A DNA stretch of 23,241 nucleotides from assembly GCA_013115135.1 (NCBI GenBank), contig JABANP010000675.1, forward strand, positions 1-23,241, given 5' to 3'. Below are positions 1 to 10,400 of the stretch, piece by piece (positions within the stretch are counted from its first letter, which is position 1; every line of letters starts with the position of its first letter). A program made the translations under genes and the position numbers. The notes under the pieces were generated by a model. The model saw only the letters and a list, made by a program, of their open reading frames with translations, had not been told where the DNA came from and ran no database searches. The DNA is from Perkinsus olseni (lineage: Eukaryota > Perkinsozoa > Perkinsida > Perkinsidae).

Positions 1-260
1 TGTAAGACAGAAAACATTGTACACCGTAAGGTAGGAGATCTAAGTAGAACTTCTACTTACACACAGACAACAGTCCGACCCCTACTTTGGTTGAAAAGCA
101 GTTAAGTTGCTCAGAAGCGTTAGTGAATTCTGATTAACGTTGGACCGACGGGTACACTGGACGGGCCGTTTCAGATGTGGTATCCTTCGCTCGCCTCGAC
201 GGTTTCCAAGATACGCAGACGAAACGAAACCGCGGAGCAGTTCTTCATGGTCAGCTTTAC

Positions 261-385
261 TCCGGCGGATGTAAAATTTCAACTTTCACCAAGTATTTGG
301 AGGGTTTCATCTTCAAGGCTTTCTCGTGGCGTCCTATGCGGCGCTTAAGCCAGTTGTATTGCATGGGAACTCGTCTGGGCCTCCA
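261..385 (-). CDS. Unrecognised basic protein, one internal exon (partial gene)
   Basis: The minus strand has a well-bounded coding-like stretch. It starts after a pyrimidine-rich acceptor ending in AAAGTAG and ends at a GTAAAG donor (125 nt, entering in phase 0 and leaving in phase 2). The product is strongly basic, with WLKRRIGRHEKALKM followed by KYLVKVEILHPP. I do not recognise the family. An upstream start and a downstream exon must exist. The downstream part would lie toward base 1 and may leave the window. A minus-strand open frame at 82-282 covers the presumed following intron and need not be coding. The basic composition could suit a ribosomal or nucleic-acid-binding protein, but nothing proves it. 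Confidence 0.4.
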
Positions 386-587
386 CTACTTTCGAAGAGG
401 GCATCATCGAGAGCGGACGCTTCCATTATCACCCGGCTATTTGTCTTTCTTCCATCATTAGAAGCTCAACGCCCGATACTGGTAAAATCAAATTCTCATC
501 AGGAACATCATCATTAGTTCAACTTCTCAGCTTGGAACACACCGTACCTGCAAGAAGTCACTCAACTTAGAACACATTGGGACATCC
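386..587. other. Interval between two minus-strand genes
   Basis: About 200 bases lie between the methyltransferase stop and the basic-protein exon on the same strand. They should contain the methyltransferase 3' UTR and the 5' end of the next gene. A possible first exon, with an ATG-ATG pair near 440-450, is visible but its splice phase does not fit the exon at 261-385. Confidence 0.3.
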
Positions 588-2474
588 CTACTGCATGACT
601 CCGTCCCTAAAGGCTTCGTGCATCCTCTCTAAGGTGACTATCTCACGAATAGTCGACCACCACACACGCGGCCTGAAAATCGGAGGATTCTCAACAGCAA
701 AGGGAAGGCTGGATGAAAACTCACCCGCGGAAAACGACGGGCCAAGGCCACCAAACTCCGACGAAGATTGAGTGCCTCCAGCTTGGGAGCGTCTGAGGCG
801 TCCAGTCTCCCGACTTCACCTGCTGCATCGACAACCTCCTCCTGAAAGATCAAATCAGCTGGCTCATGCCTCATGAAGGAGCAGCGCCCTACTTCCGCAA
901 GATATCTTCGTACTCTTGGATCGAGATGAACATCGGATGAGACCATTCTTCGTAGAGGAAACGGAGGAGCCATCTGAAGGGAAGAATATAACGCGACCAA
1001 GCCAAGAGAGAATTCCAACCTTTGATGGTTCGTTAGAGACTTCCTCTCATTTGTTTCACACCAGGTCGCAATTATCATTCGCCCACCTGGCTTCAACACT
1101 CGGCACATCTCCTCGACGTACCTTGGCAAGAAGCGTCACTGCGCCACGAAATTAGACTCACTTTTCCTTATCCGGGACATGTTCGCCGCACTCGCAGGAC
1201 CAAACCAAATCGAAGGACTCTTCAGGGAACTCCATCTGCAGGGCATCCATCTTCCTGAATACCACCAGCATTACCGCGCGCCACGAAATTCACGGCGAGC
1301 CTTGCCTGAAGGTCACGTTCTCTAGTCCAGCCTCCTTGCTGATTTGAGTGGCTCTCTTCACTTGCGCATCCGACAGGGTAATGCCCGTCACCTGCTGGCT
1401 GCAAATAAGGAAACAAAGACACCTTCACCACAGCAGCCTCACCTGCACAGCTTTGCCGTAGCGTTTAGCCATTATACGACTACTGCCGCCGATACCACAG
1501 CCAACGTCCAGTATCCGAAGAGGGACGGATGAATCTGAGCTCACATTTGTGGAGAAAATGAGACGACCGTGCCATCAAGGTTCACCTGAATGCAAACTAG
1601 AATTGAAACTATGTCAAATGCGAAACTTCCGCGGCTCCCACTGTCGAAACCCCTCACAAGAGGCGATGACCCTGAGCCCTATCAAGTTCGGGCTGGCCTA
1701 CCCCGACGCCGGAGCTGGCCAAAACCTCAGCCGTGCCGTTGGAGGAATCCGCCAACATCACACGGCCATCCCATCCCTCGTCACCTGTCTTGGCCAATTC
1801 CTTAATAGCAGCATCGAACCCTCCCCATTGAAGTAGTTCATCCACGAACGTGAACTTCTGCTCCTTGAACATGGTCGTCCTAGCCCTGAGGGAGAGAGTG
1901 TCTCCCCGGCTGCTAATGATCTCTCCGGATCGACCGAGTGGTGAATTAGACAGCGCATTTTTCTAAAATTCTCGAGTCCAGCGCACTAAGACTGGAACGC
2001 AACCACTCCGGGACGACTTCTGCCGACCAATTTAGTTCACCTAAACGATGTCACTACGACGAGGATGACAAACTAAAGGTACATCGTAGTCATCCTCACA
2101 GTGCAGCTACGCCCCTCATTGACAGAGGTATACACCAACCGCATGATACCTTTTATTCCAGCAGGTACACTTGACCAGGGACTCTATGAAACCGTCATCA
2201 CGATGAAACCATCCCTTGGCCTCTTCAGTAGTATACGCCCCCAAATGGATATGCTCCCCCCAGAAGCTCTCCACAAGTCCTGTAGAAAGAACATCAGGAC
2301 AGCCTTCCCTCAAACACACTCACCATCGTTCGTCCACTTATCGTACTCGTCGCCAACACCACCGTCGGGCCGATACCTACTCAGCACAACATCAATTGCT
2401 GAAGAACCCAAGGAAGTATCAAAAATGGCTGATTCAACAGGAAGAGGATATGTGGATATGTGCAGGAAAATCAT
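588..2474 (-). CDS. SAM-dependent methyltransferase, gamma-tocopherol methyltransferase-like, 10 exons
   Basis: Ten exons join without any phase conflict into 336 residues: 2324-2474, 2171-2279, 1785-1879, 1443-1534, 1306-1391, 1162-1254, 1020-1121, 893-973, 725-841 and 588-672. The product resembles the family that methylates tocopherols and related prenyl-quinones using S-adenosylmethionine. FWGEHIHLG at about residues 56-64 is the N-terminal signature. ILDVGCGIGG at 126-135 is the SAM-binding motif I. DALQMEFPEESFDLVW (181 on) and VLKPGGRMII (217 on) are the post-I and C-terminal motifs. KSGDWT at 279-284 lies where the family has its conserved EDWS-like site. Introns are 40-52 nt apart from two of 250 and 291 nt, and intron 5 is GC-AG. 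The start is the first ATG after an in-frame TGA; an extra 5' exon is possible. I see no clear plastid transit peptide. The exact substrate is inferred. Confidence 0.85.
1141..1153 (-). repeat. Intronic repeat motif, copy in methyltransferase intron 6
   Basis: The 13-mer AATTTCGTGGCGC lies 8 nt inside the donor of the 40-nt intron at 1122-1161. It is the core of the 16-mer found in two other introns. Confidence 0.65.
1275..1290 (-). repeat. Intronic repeat motif, copy in methyltransferase intron 5
   Basis: Read on the minus strand this is AATTTCGTGGCGCGCG. It sits exactly 15 nt inside the GC donor of a 51-nt intron (1255-1305). The identical 16-mer occurs at 8203-8218, also 15 nt inside the donor of a 50-nt intron in another gene. 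Confidence 0.75.
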
Positions 2475-2537
2475 TAGCGAACGCCATGGTCACCAAAGGG
2501 ACCATGCCGCGCCTGATGCATCACCACCGTCGCCCGC

Positions 2538-2828
2538 TTACGGTCGCGATCCCTTCTGAAGCAACGCCTGATAGGCCCACTTGGAAGCTAGGGCACAGGC
2601 GGAGACGGCCAAGGAGGGGAGATGATGATGGACGACTGTGAGGTAGAGTGGTATGAGCAGCCACATGTTGTGCAACCTGCAGGGGGGATGGTCCACCAAT
2701 CAGCCGATGGTCGAGAGAGGCCCACCCGGAGTATTCCAAGGCCGCCTGGATCTCCCGTTGGAGAGGTTTGGTCGAACCACATACCAACAGCTGGGCCATC
2801 GGCACACTGAGAGAGGCAGCGAGGGCCA
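2538..2828 (-). CDS. Unrecognised helical protein, last two exons (partial)
   Basis: Two exons, 2726-2828 and 2538-2676, are separated by a 49-nt GT-AG intron with a strong pyrimidine tract before CTGCAG. They are phase-compatible and end at TAA. The product is alpha-helical and hydrophobic: LQREIQAALEYSG, then MWLLIPLYLTVVHHLPSLAV, then ASKWAYQALLQK. The last part faintly recalls a cyclin fold, but I see no diagnostic residues and do not assign it. The stop is only 63 bp from the methyltransferase start on the same strand. Upstream exons lie in 2829-3194. A coding-like piece reading LAALQEYLRTATR near 2930-2965 is a candidate, but its junction is unresolved. Confidence 0.5.
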
Positions 2829-3194
2829 CTGCTGGTGACAGGGACATGAATTACGGCCAAAATCAAAAAACTGCGACCATGGTGGTGCTGCTGAAGAGCA
2901 CTTCATATTGTCTTCTCCAACAGGACACGTGTGGCCGTGCGGAGATACTCCTGGAGTGCTGCAAGCTAGGGCTATTGGGGTAATGCTGCCCACTGCATGA
3001 TAGCCAATACATGCCGGGGCTCGCAATGGAGGTACTCTGTTGACTCATACTATTATGGCGAGGCTGAAGCGACGTGTAGCATACCAGTCCGTGGGCGCTC
3101 CCTCCCAGAGGAGATACACTCTCCCGTGCAGCCGATCGACAGAGTCACTTTGACAGGCTCAAAAGCATAGCAAACGAGCAGTGGAAAAGGTTAG
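2829..3194. other. Unresolved interval, probably 5' exons of the gene ending at 2538
   Basis: Several minus-strand frames stay open here. One candidate exon (about 2930-2965) is preceded by a CCCTAG acceptor. No unique spliced reading emerges, and nothing recognisable is encoded on the plus strand. Confidence 0.3.
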
Positions 3195-4355
3195 TCATTC
3201 CACCGACATGCCATGATTGTGATAAGCCTCAGTGACCACAGAGAGCCGCAGATGCACGCGGACGGTGGACTCCTGTGTTGAGCCCTGGAAGGGAAAGGTC
3301 GCCAAGAAGTAGCCTGCAATTGAGAACCCCCAATAAACCCCACATCGTGAACGATAGTCACCTCGGAGCTGTTCAAAGAGGGAGTCTCCGCACTCTCTGA
3401 TGCACAGCTGGGACAAGGTGTAGTCGCCTGGCTCCGGGGGGATGAAGAATCGACAATTACCCAGGTACATGAAGGAACAGAGCATGCGTATCGTGAATGG
3501 CAAGGAGCACGAGAGGAGCGTTACTGGAATCTATGAGGACATTTCAATAGAACTCCTAATAGAGGTAGAACCTCCAGAAGCACTCGGGGAGGCTCTCATC
3601 GTAGAAGCCTTGATATTCATCTATTGTTCTCGCGAGGAACCCGTACGATGCCAACTAGCGTTGACGTCAATGGGCGGTCTCGTACTCAGCACGCCTCGTG
3701 GCCACTCGAGTTCCTCGTATCCTGATGTCGATCATGGGCCAACGTGAAGGGTCTGTGATGGCCAGGTGGAAGCCGAAAGAACATCTTAACGGAACTTTCG
3801 AGTCTGCCGTTGTCAGCAGGTCGGCCAAAACGGGCTAAAGAGAGAACAAATCGAACTGGTTCACCGAATCCCAACGTCAGCTGAAGATCAAGTTACAGCC
3901 TACTATGATGCCATTTTTGTCTAGAGCCAGCATCGACCAAAGATACCACATCCAGTCAGCCCCCATCTCACATTGCCATTATCATGCTCGGTAACCGGAG
4001 CGCCTCCCTTGGCTTCACCCTGCAGTATGATGTATTCCGGATTGGAGCCGTCTGCGGGAGGACACAATCGCCAAGAACAAGCCGCAGATCTCAAGGGTGA
4101 CACTCCAACCTACAGCAAGGCTCAATTCACAGCGTTTACCAAAGAGAGCGCTCAACTCGAAATTACACGCAAAACAGCGGAGGCCTCATCGACATAGTCG
4201 CTGAAATATCGGGAGGCATTGCCAGGAATATCAACGACGATGCTCCGTGTAATCATGAGGGTTATACTGCCTTTGGATAGATGAGTGACGGACAAGATGC
4301 CAGACCAGGCTGCTACTGCTACTTCAGTACCGAAGCAGTACCGAAGCAGTAGCAC
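3195..4355 (-). CDS. Unrecognised multi-exon protein
   Basis: Four 3' exons fit together in phase and end in TGA: 3572-3654, 3469-3523, 3362-3431 and 3195-3313. Their introns are 48, 37 and 48 nt. They read through ASYGFLARTIDEYQGFYDES, APLVLLAIHDTHALFLH, GDYTLSQLCIRECGDSLFEQ and YFLATFPFQGSTQESTVRV. Further coding-like stretches lie upstream: GEPVRFVLSLARFGRPADNG (about 3785-3875), EYIILQGEAKGGAPVTEHDN (about 3970-4050) and SIVVDIPGNASRYFSDYVDE (about 4170-4245). The upstream junctions are not settled. The likely start near 4355 overlaps an 11-bp tandem duplication at 4325-4346. The coding start would be only about 60 bp from the next gene's stop (4412). No family is recognised. Confidence 0.5.
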
Positions 4356-4411
4356 TTCAATTTGTTTGAGGCTCAGTGAGATCGAGCATAAGGCCGATAA
4401 CTATGTAGACC

Positions 4412-5887
4412 CTATAGTTCTCTAATGATGTTAGAAAGGTCGATTGAACCCTTCACGCCGACAATGAGATCTGAGCGGGCCCACCCTACCGCCTCGACAG
4501 CCGTGATCTCCCCATTCACATACAGCTGGGGCCGTCGGAGGCCTCGAGACACTGAGCCGGCACTGCTCCTGGATGGCATATACCGACCAAATACAGCCAC
4601 TACAAATGAAAGCTTCAAACGCCCCTACACCACTCACACCGCTAGAGTTGCTACTAATAACTTATTATACTGATACTGGCAATAGTCACTATGAAGACCC
4701 TCGTCCCACCGACACTCCCATTTTATACTGACAACTCTAGCCACAGCACAGTTAACACAGAAACTGTCACTTAGGCCACAGCGGCATGGAACCCTCACGA
4801 AGATGCCAGGCCTTATCATATTTAATCCTCCACTCCATGAACCTCGCCAAGCCCGAGGCTTGCAGACTATGCTCCGCCTTCAGGCACGCGTACTTGATGC
4901 TCACCAAGTCTCTCGATATTCGGTCGAAGCAGGTCAGCCGAACTGGTATGAACTCCACCATTCCATCGACTATCGAACTCTCGAGGAACGTCCCTCCCGA
5001 GGCAGCCAGACTGAGCTTCAACGCTCGGGCCCCGCAAAGACCCGAAAACGGCAAGCCGACCAGATGCAGAGCAGCATGCAGCAGGGGCCCGGGGGGCAGG
5101 GCTAGGTTGACCAGCGCCATCGAGGACGTCGATACTACGAACATCGACAGCCATTTAAAGGCTCGCAGGATCATCCTGACCAGCATAATGGTGATAATGA
5201 TGCCAGGCTGCTACTACTTCCTCCGGGATGCTCTGGCCCACTCTATGATCTCCGCTGGGCCATACTGTTGTGGGTCGTAATAGACCACCAATGATGGCCT
5301 GTCATCGGGCATTCCTCGGAAGGTTATCACTGCGCAGCGAAGTAGCGTCTTCTCTAAAGGATCGCAACGGGCCGACCTACGAACAAGCGATTGGATTTCA
5401 ACAACCCACAGGAGCCGCCGGGATAGAAAGACGTCTTGGATCGCTACGATCTTCTATCTTAAACTCCAGCCGATTGTTCTGGACCAAAACGCAGCATTTG
5501 AAATGCCTAGTACAATCATTAATACCCTACTGCGTGAATATGGAGGCTACTAGGCCCATTAATCAGTGCTCTGGTTCGTAGAGCTTCTTATCTTAAGACG
5601 GTCACTCATTACTTGTACCCAAGGAACCGCTGAGGTAAGACTAGTGGCTTGCTGTCCACAGCAACGGCCTTGCACTGCCCTTACTACCACTCATTCTCCA
5701 GCCACCGCGCCAGTCGTACTCGTCCAGCCTCCCTCACCAAGTCTGCTACATCCAACTCATCATTTAAACTGATCAGTCGATTCATCAGCGGGAACTGGCC
5801 AAGTCGTCCCTCTCGGATGGTGTAGACGACAGGCTGAGACCTCGGAAGAAGGTGATGACGGAAAAAATAAAGTCGAGCGACCGACAT
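4412..5887 (-). CDS. Unrecognised five-exon protein with a hydrophobic segment
   Basis: Exons at about 5691-5887, 5406-5506, 5218-5353, 4799-5175 and 4412-4599 are phase-compatible and give about 332 residues. The first donor could be 5688 or 5691, both in phase. Introns include short ones of 52 and 42 nt. The N-terminal part has VVYTIREGRLGQFPLMNRL and the helical DVADLVREAGRVRLARWLEN. The middle reads RPSLVVYYDPQQYGPAEIIE. After about residue 148 there is a long hydrophobic stretch (FVVSTSSMALVNLALPPGPL) that could be one or two membrane passes. The C-terminus reads QLYVNGEITAVEAVGWARSD. The start is the first ATG after an in-frame TGA. No domain is recognised. The opposite-strand open frames here are shadows. 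Confidence 0.6.
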
Positions 5888-6179
5888 GCGGGTGAGAAGA
5901 TCTCATCTGCCAGCGAGTAACAGCGGGGACTATCGGTGATTGCTCGTACCAGTATCGCCCCTCAAAGGCTCAGAACGTCCTTTTGGATGTAATAAACTAA
6001 TGGATTTGGCCGAGCTTAGCGGGCCGAGTGCGAACAGACAAGAAGCCGTCATCACGCGTGTTGCTTATCGCCCTTAGAAGGAACCCAACAACACTGTGAA
6101 GTCGAAAAAGCAATAATGTAAATGCTCGTCGTAGGCTAAGTGAAACGGCGATTTCAGTAACTAGTGTCTGCTGCTGCAC
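5888..6179. other. Intergenic interval
   Basis: About 290 bases lie between two minus-strand genes. I see no coding signal, repeat or RNA gene. The segment must hold the 3' end of one transcript and the 5' end of the other. Confidence 0.4.
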
Positions 6180-6775
6180 TTAGGCGATTTCACGGTTCAA
6201 GTCCAGCGCCCGGTGAAGACTGTTGAAGAACTCCTTAGCTGATATTACGTAGGAGGCAAAATTCATGTTGGCAACGAACCTGACAACAATAGACCTTCCT
6301 CATTATCAACACTGTCAACGCCTTCCCTCACATCTCAGCAGCCTCCTCCGCAGTCACCAACTCGATGCCCACTAATTTGCATATACTGTCCAGCGCTGTC
6401 TTCAGCTGGGCGGGCTCCTTCAAGAGACGCTCCCCGCTAGCACAGCCATCGGTAGCACCTACGAGCATGCTGACCGCGGCCACGGACTTGACAGGCTCCT
6501 ACGTTTGAAGCTCTCCAGGCAAGCGACTTGGAAATCTCCCTGCTCTCTGAGAAGTCGGCCGAGGTTCTTCACGGCATCCTCATGCTGCTGAATGGTATCT
6601 TCACTCTGAATAATAGTATGATTAAAATCGATCAGCCGTTTCACTATATAACACTCCTTACATCAGCAGCAGTGACCCTTTCCGAGACACCGTTGGGGTC
6701 CACTACCGGAATGGCAGTGTTGATGACACTTCCCTGCCACTCCTCGGGGACCAACTGACCGTCTTCAATCGGCAT
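6180..6775 (-). CDS. Small helical protein, four exons, unrecognised
   Basis: Exons 6662-6775, 6528-6605, 6332-6498 and 6180-6279 give 152 residues. They join through introns of 56, 29 and 52 nt with consistent phases. The product starts MPIEDGQLVPEEWQGSVINT. It continues through DTIQQHEDAVKNLGRLLREQ, QLKTALDSICKLVGIELVTA and the C-terminal VISAKEFFNSLHRALDLNRE, all helix-like and soluble, with no signal peptide or membrane segment. The 29-nt intron (6499-6527, GT-AG) is unusually short and has a weak donor. If it is not spliced, the frame shifts, so that junction is the weak point of the model. Confidence 0.6.
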
Positions 6776-7426
6776 AGTAACGAGTAAGTCAACTGATGAT
6801 AGCAAGGTGCTTCGAACAGTAATAAAAAGCTTAGTCGCTGCGCAGAGTAAAAATGGACGGCCTGGGAATCGAACCTGGGAGCTTGTAAACAGCGCAGAGT
6901 AATTTTCGCTCGCCCGAAAACACAACAGACCCACAGCGAGCCGTGTTCGTATCGTACACCAGAAGAACATGAATGCCAAGAAGGCCACTTAATGTTAAAC
7001 AATACACCAACCAACACTGAGTGAAGGAACTGTCTCATTACACTGCGGACACGACAAGGTAGGGGCTAGAGAGCCACCGTGCAACCTAAAGAAGAGGGAG
7101 GAGAAGCCGTAAGAAAGTGGAAGGACTTCACAGAGTTCTCATGTACAACGGCAGGTGCGGACGGAGCTATCTAGCCCGACTTAGAGCAGGTAAGAGAACA
7201 AGCGAGGTGGCATCCAAAAGCCCATAGGCTAGGGACCTTGGAAAAGGCCCTAAACCTTCCTTATTCGACTAGCTCATCTACTACTGCGCGAAACAAGAAT
7301 TTCTGCGAATTTTTCATTCCCACTTTGGCTTGGCGACGCGTAGGTTGAGCCTGGCATGCCCGCACGATGCCAAGGACAGCCGTTTTCCGCAGGGGTCCCA
7401 CCCGTCAGTTTGTACTTACTCGCACG
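6776..7426. other. Long intergenic interval with a degenerate pol III B box
   Basis: About 650 bases have no convincing exon. On the minus strand, 6865-6875 reads GGTTCGATTCC, a perfect tRNA B box. The flanks do not fold into a T stem or acceptor stem, so this is not an intact tRNA. The box lies between two copies of GCGCAGAGTAA (near 6840 and 6892), which may be the trace of a small tRNA-derived insertion. Confidence 0.35.
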
Positions 7427-10400
7427 TCATGTCGAGTCGACTGTGAGGAAGTCTCGGCGAATGGTTGAAGCCACCCGACGGACAAGGCCGCCGTTTAGGT
7501 GAAACAATCGCTGGTAGAACACAGCCAACCTCTGGAGTCTTTCTCCGGATATCGGGGCGGCAATGTGACTGAGATGTAGAATACTCAGCACTGATTCAAG
7601 GGCAGAGGCGCGGACTCACTTTTTCGACTGCGGGCTCGACGAGTTTAGCGACAATGCAGTCAGCGAGTTGTCGGACGAGGAGGCTCTGAGGTGGGGGTAC
7701 GGTCAGGAGGGAATCAGCGACCAGTAAGCCTCACTTGGGATTGACTGTAAGTTTCGTAGTTACCAGAATCTTGCACTCTTAGCGGATCTTGCATTATCGT
7801 AGGAAGAGTCTATTAATAGAAAGATCTCAATCGGATTGAGTCAATCCAATCCGGAGACCTCTGGAACTCACTTGGCCCTTCCGTCGCCTTTTCGAAGAGG
7901 ACTTCCTGAGCATCCTTCTGAACTCAGTCGAGGGCTCGTGCAGGGAGGAGCATGACACTGCGGCGGCTGCGAAAATAAGATATAAGCCAATGATAATTAC
8001 CAGCTGCGGGAATAGAACCCGCGGCCTCCGCTATAGCAAACGAACTCACTGTCGAGTTCATCATCGCTGAAGTCGTCTCCACTGGAGTCACTCGCGAGCA
8101 TCCTCTGCCACGCTTCTCGGTCGCTCTCAATTTGCTGCCGTCTCACGAAGTGATTCCGACCTCTCACTTTCCTCGGCGCCCTCCTGCACACAATCAAAAC
8201 GTCGCGCGCCACGAAATTCCTACACGGACCTACCTCGGAGCCCCTTCGTCGCTAAGCATCGTCAGTAGCCTCTCCGATACCTATCAGAGGAGTCTCATCA
8301 CTTCGACCGCCCCCCTGCACTCACCCGAGCCATAAGCTTCTCGCACCACCGCTCAGCCAGGCCTTGCTTCCGGGTGACGCGGTCTATGGCATCAAGATGA
8401 AGACGATCGAAGACATTCATCCAAGGCTTGGACTGGGGTATACCAGAAGACGATCTGGGGGAAAAGTGGTATCGACCTAAATATCCCGCACAAATGCGGC
8501 TTTCTCACTGCTTCATTTCCCTCGGGCCAGTCTCTTCCGGTGCCTTCGGCCTGTGTAGGAGCTCTGTGGCCTCGCGGAGCTCTCTCTCCAGGGAAGCTGA
8601 CTTCCGCCGTTCATCTTCGTACATCTGATAGCCCCATCGGCGCATAACCTTCGACTACTTGACGCTCACTTTCTTGAACTTTCTATACTCCTCCAACTTC
8701 TCAGCCTTCTTCTTCGACTCAGCCAACTCCACTGACATCTCCTCAGCGCGCTTCGCCATCTTCCTATTCTCTTCCTGCATCTCCACGAACTGTGCCCTCT
8801 GCGCATCCATGGCCCTCTGCAGGGCCTCGGTCTCCCTCCGCTGCTCCTTTCTAGCCTCTTCTTCCCGTCGTCTGGCCTCCTCCAAAGCCTTCTCTCCCTC
8901 CCGTCTGAGCGCTTCCATAGCCTCCTCCGACCTATACCGCTCTTCTTCCAACTGAAAGGTCAAGCGAGTACCTCACTGAGTTCGAAAAGGATGCCATCAG
9001 TTGACGTCCTATAAAAATCCCGTCCGCCCCTCTACCTGAGCACGAAGGCGTCCGAGCTCCCCAGCCTCCTCCTGGCGCTGTTGCAGCTCGACTCGCAAGG
9101 CTGCCATCTCCTCATCCTGGATCAGAGACCGCCAGTTCTCGAACGCGTGAAGCATGGGGCCAATGCCACCTTGATCTTAAGGGCACGTTCAGTTTCCACG
9201 ATCGCCTCCCGAGCTGCAGCCGACTCCGCCTCGAGACCCTCCACTCGATCCATCAGCTCTTGTCGACCCTCGTTGGCAGCCTCCAATTCCATCAGAAGCT
9301 GAGGATACCGGTAGCCAATCGAAACAGTTGTAGTCGTCGAAGTAGCATAAACGCGGAAGCCTCAGAAACCAATCCAAGACGAACGCCTTTCCTAGCAAGT
9401 CCACCAGACACCGGCCAATCCCGAGGTACTAAATTGCCAAACGCTCGAGAAAACGGGTCCCCATCCAGCCCTAGGGAGGCACTACCCTGGCAATTTCTAG
9501 TCTCATAATCTCAAGTTCTGTCTCCTGCGCTTCCAGTCTCTCGGTTAGCTGAGCGGAGGCCCGTCAGACATGCCACAGAAGCGGCTACGGCCCACCCTAG
9601 CCTTCTCCTCTTCCACTTCGGCAACCCTCAAGGTCTGCATCTCATTCGTGCGCTTCAGCCGATCAACCTCCTCATCGTTCTGAGCACGAGAAGCCCCCTA
9701 CTCTCCATCGCCGGTGGCGGGCCTACCACCGTCTCTACTGCTGCTGCCGGTGCTTCGACGCCCAGCCACTGCATTAAGTCCGGATGGTCAGCCATCAGGG
9801 CCTTGAGGGCCTCCCCTACGGGAAGGTAGTCCGGTAGCGAGAGCGGTCGATTCACGCTCACTTAAGCATCTCGTTAGGCCGCTGGAACATGAGCCTGAGC
9901 CGTTCATTGCAAATGTCTAGGACTAGCTGCTTGAGCTCTTCGTCAAGATGCGAGACGGGGTCGTAGAAGATGACCTAAGGACAGCCGACACTCGAGCCGG
10001 AGCAGGCCAATCAGCGAGGGCGGCTTTCAGAATAGAAGTGAAGCGAGCCGCCGAGGGAGGCGTCGTATGATTCGGCAAAAAATAATAATTTCCCGCGAGA
10101 TCTTCATTCGTGCGCTCCCCCTATTCTCTATGATTCATTGCGATGAGATAGTCGCTAGCTCACGTGAGAGTTCCATACTAAAAGCTCACGCTGCGGCTTC
10201 CATTTCCGCTCAAACAACAGAACACCTTTGCCACTGAGTCACCTCTAAGTCGCCCTTCGTCATGGCGATACCGTCCGAGTCCGTGGGAACTCCTCGTATC
10301 CGATCTCTGAGTGCTGATACATCCTCAAGATACCGCTTCTGAGACTTCCTATTGGACGCCACCAACCGAGCATACCTGGGATAAGAGAGCGGCAGGCATC

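Noticed and set aside
3661..3677. TTGACGTCAATGGGCGG, resembling an enhancer repeat used in expression vectors
   Set aside because: It is one isolated short match with a mismatch, next to a plausible coding exon and without any other vector-like sequence. A CRE-type TGACGTCA palindrome can occur by chance.
4786..5280. 164-residue plus-strand ORF
   Set aside because: It overlaps minus-strand exons that splice in phase and have better protein character; it has no recognisable motif.
6840..6902. Possible tRNA gene with perfect B box
   Set aside because: T stem and acceptor do not pair and no A box is at the right distance. It is recorded only as a relic.
8005..8050. tRNA T-arm-like sequence (GCGGGTTCTATTCCCGC on the minus strand)
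   Set aside because: No D arm or acceptor stem fits, and the bases fall inside intron 15 of the coiled-coil gene, between a GTGAGT donor and the TTTTCGCAG acceptor.
8659..8955. 98-residue plus-strand ORF, Ser/Ala/Phe-rich
   Set aside because: It is the mirror of the Glu/Arg-rich coiled-coil exon on the minus strand, a known by-product of such codons.
10243..10375. Possible bZIP domain in coiled-coil exon 4 (VASNRKSQKRYLEDVSALRD)
   Set aside because: The spacing of Asn, Ala and Arg residues required for the DNA-binding basic region is not met; it is only a basic helix.
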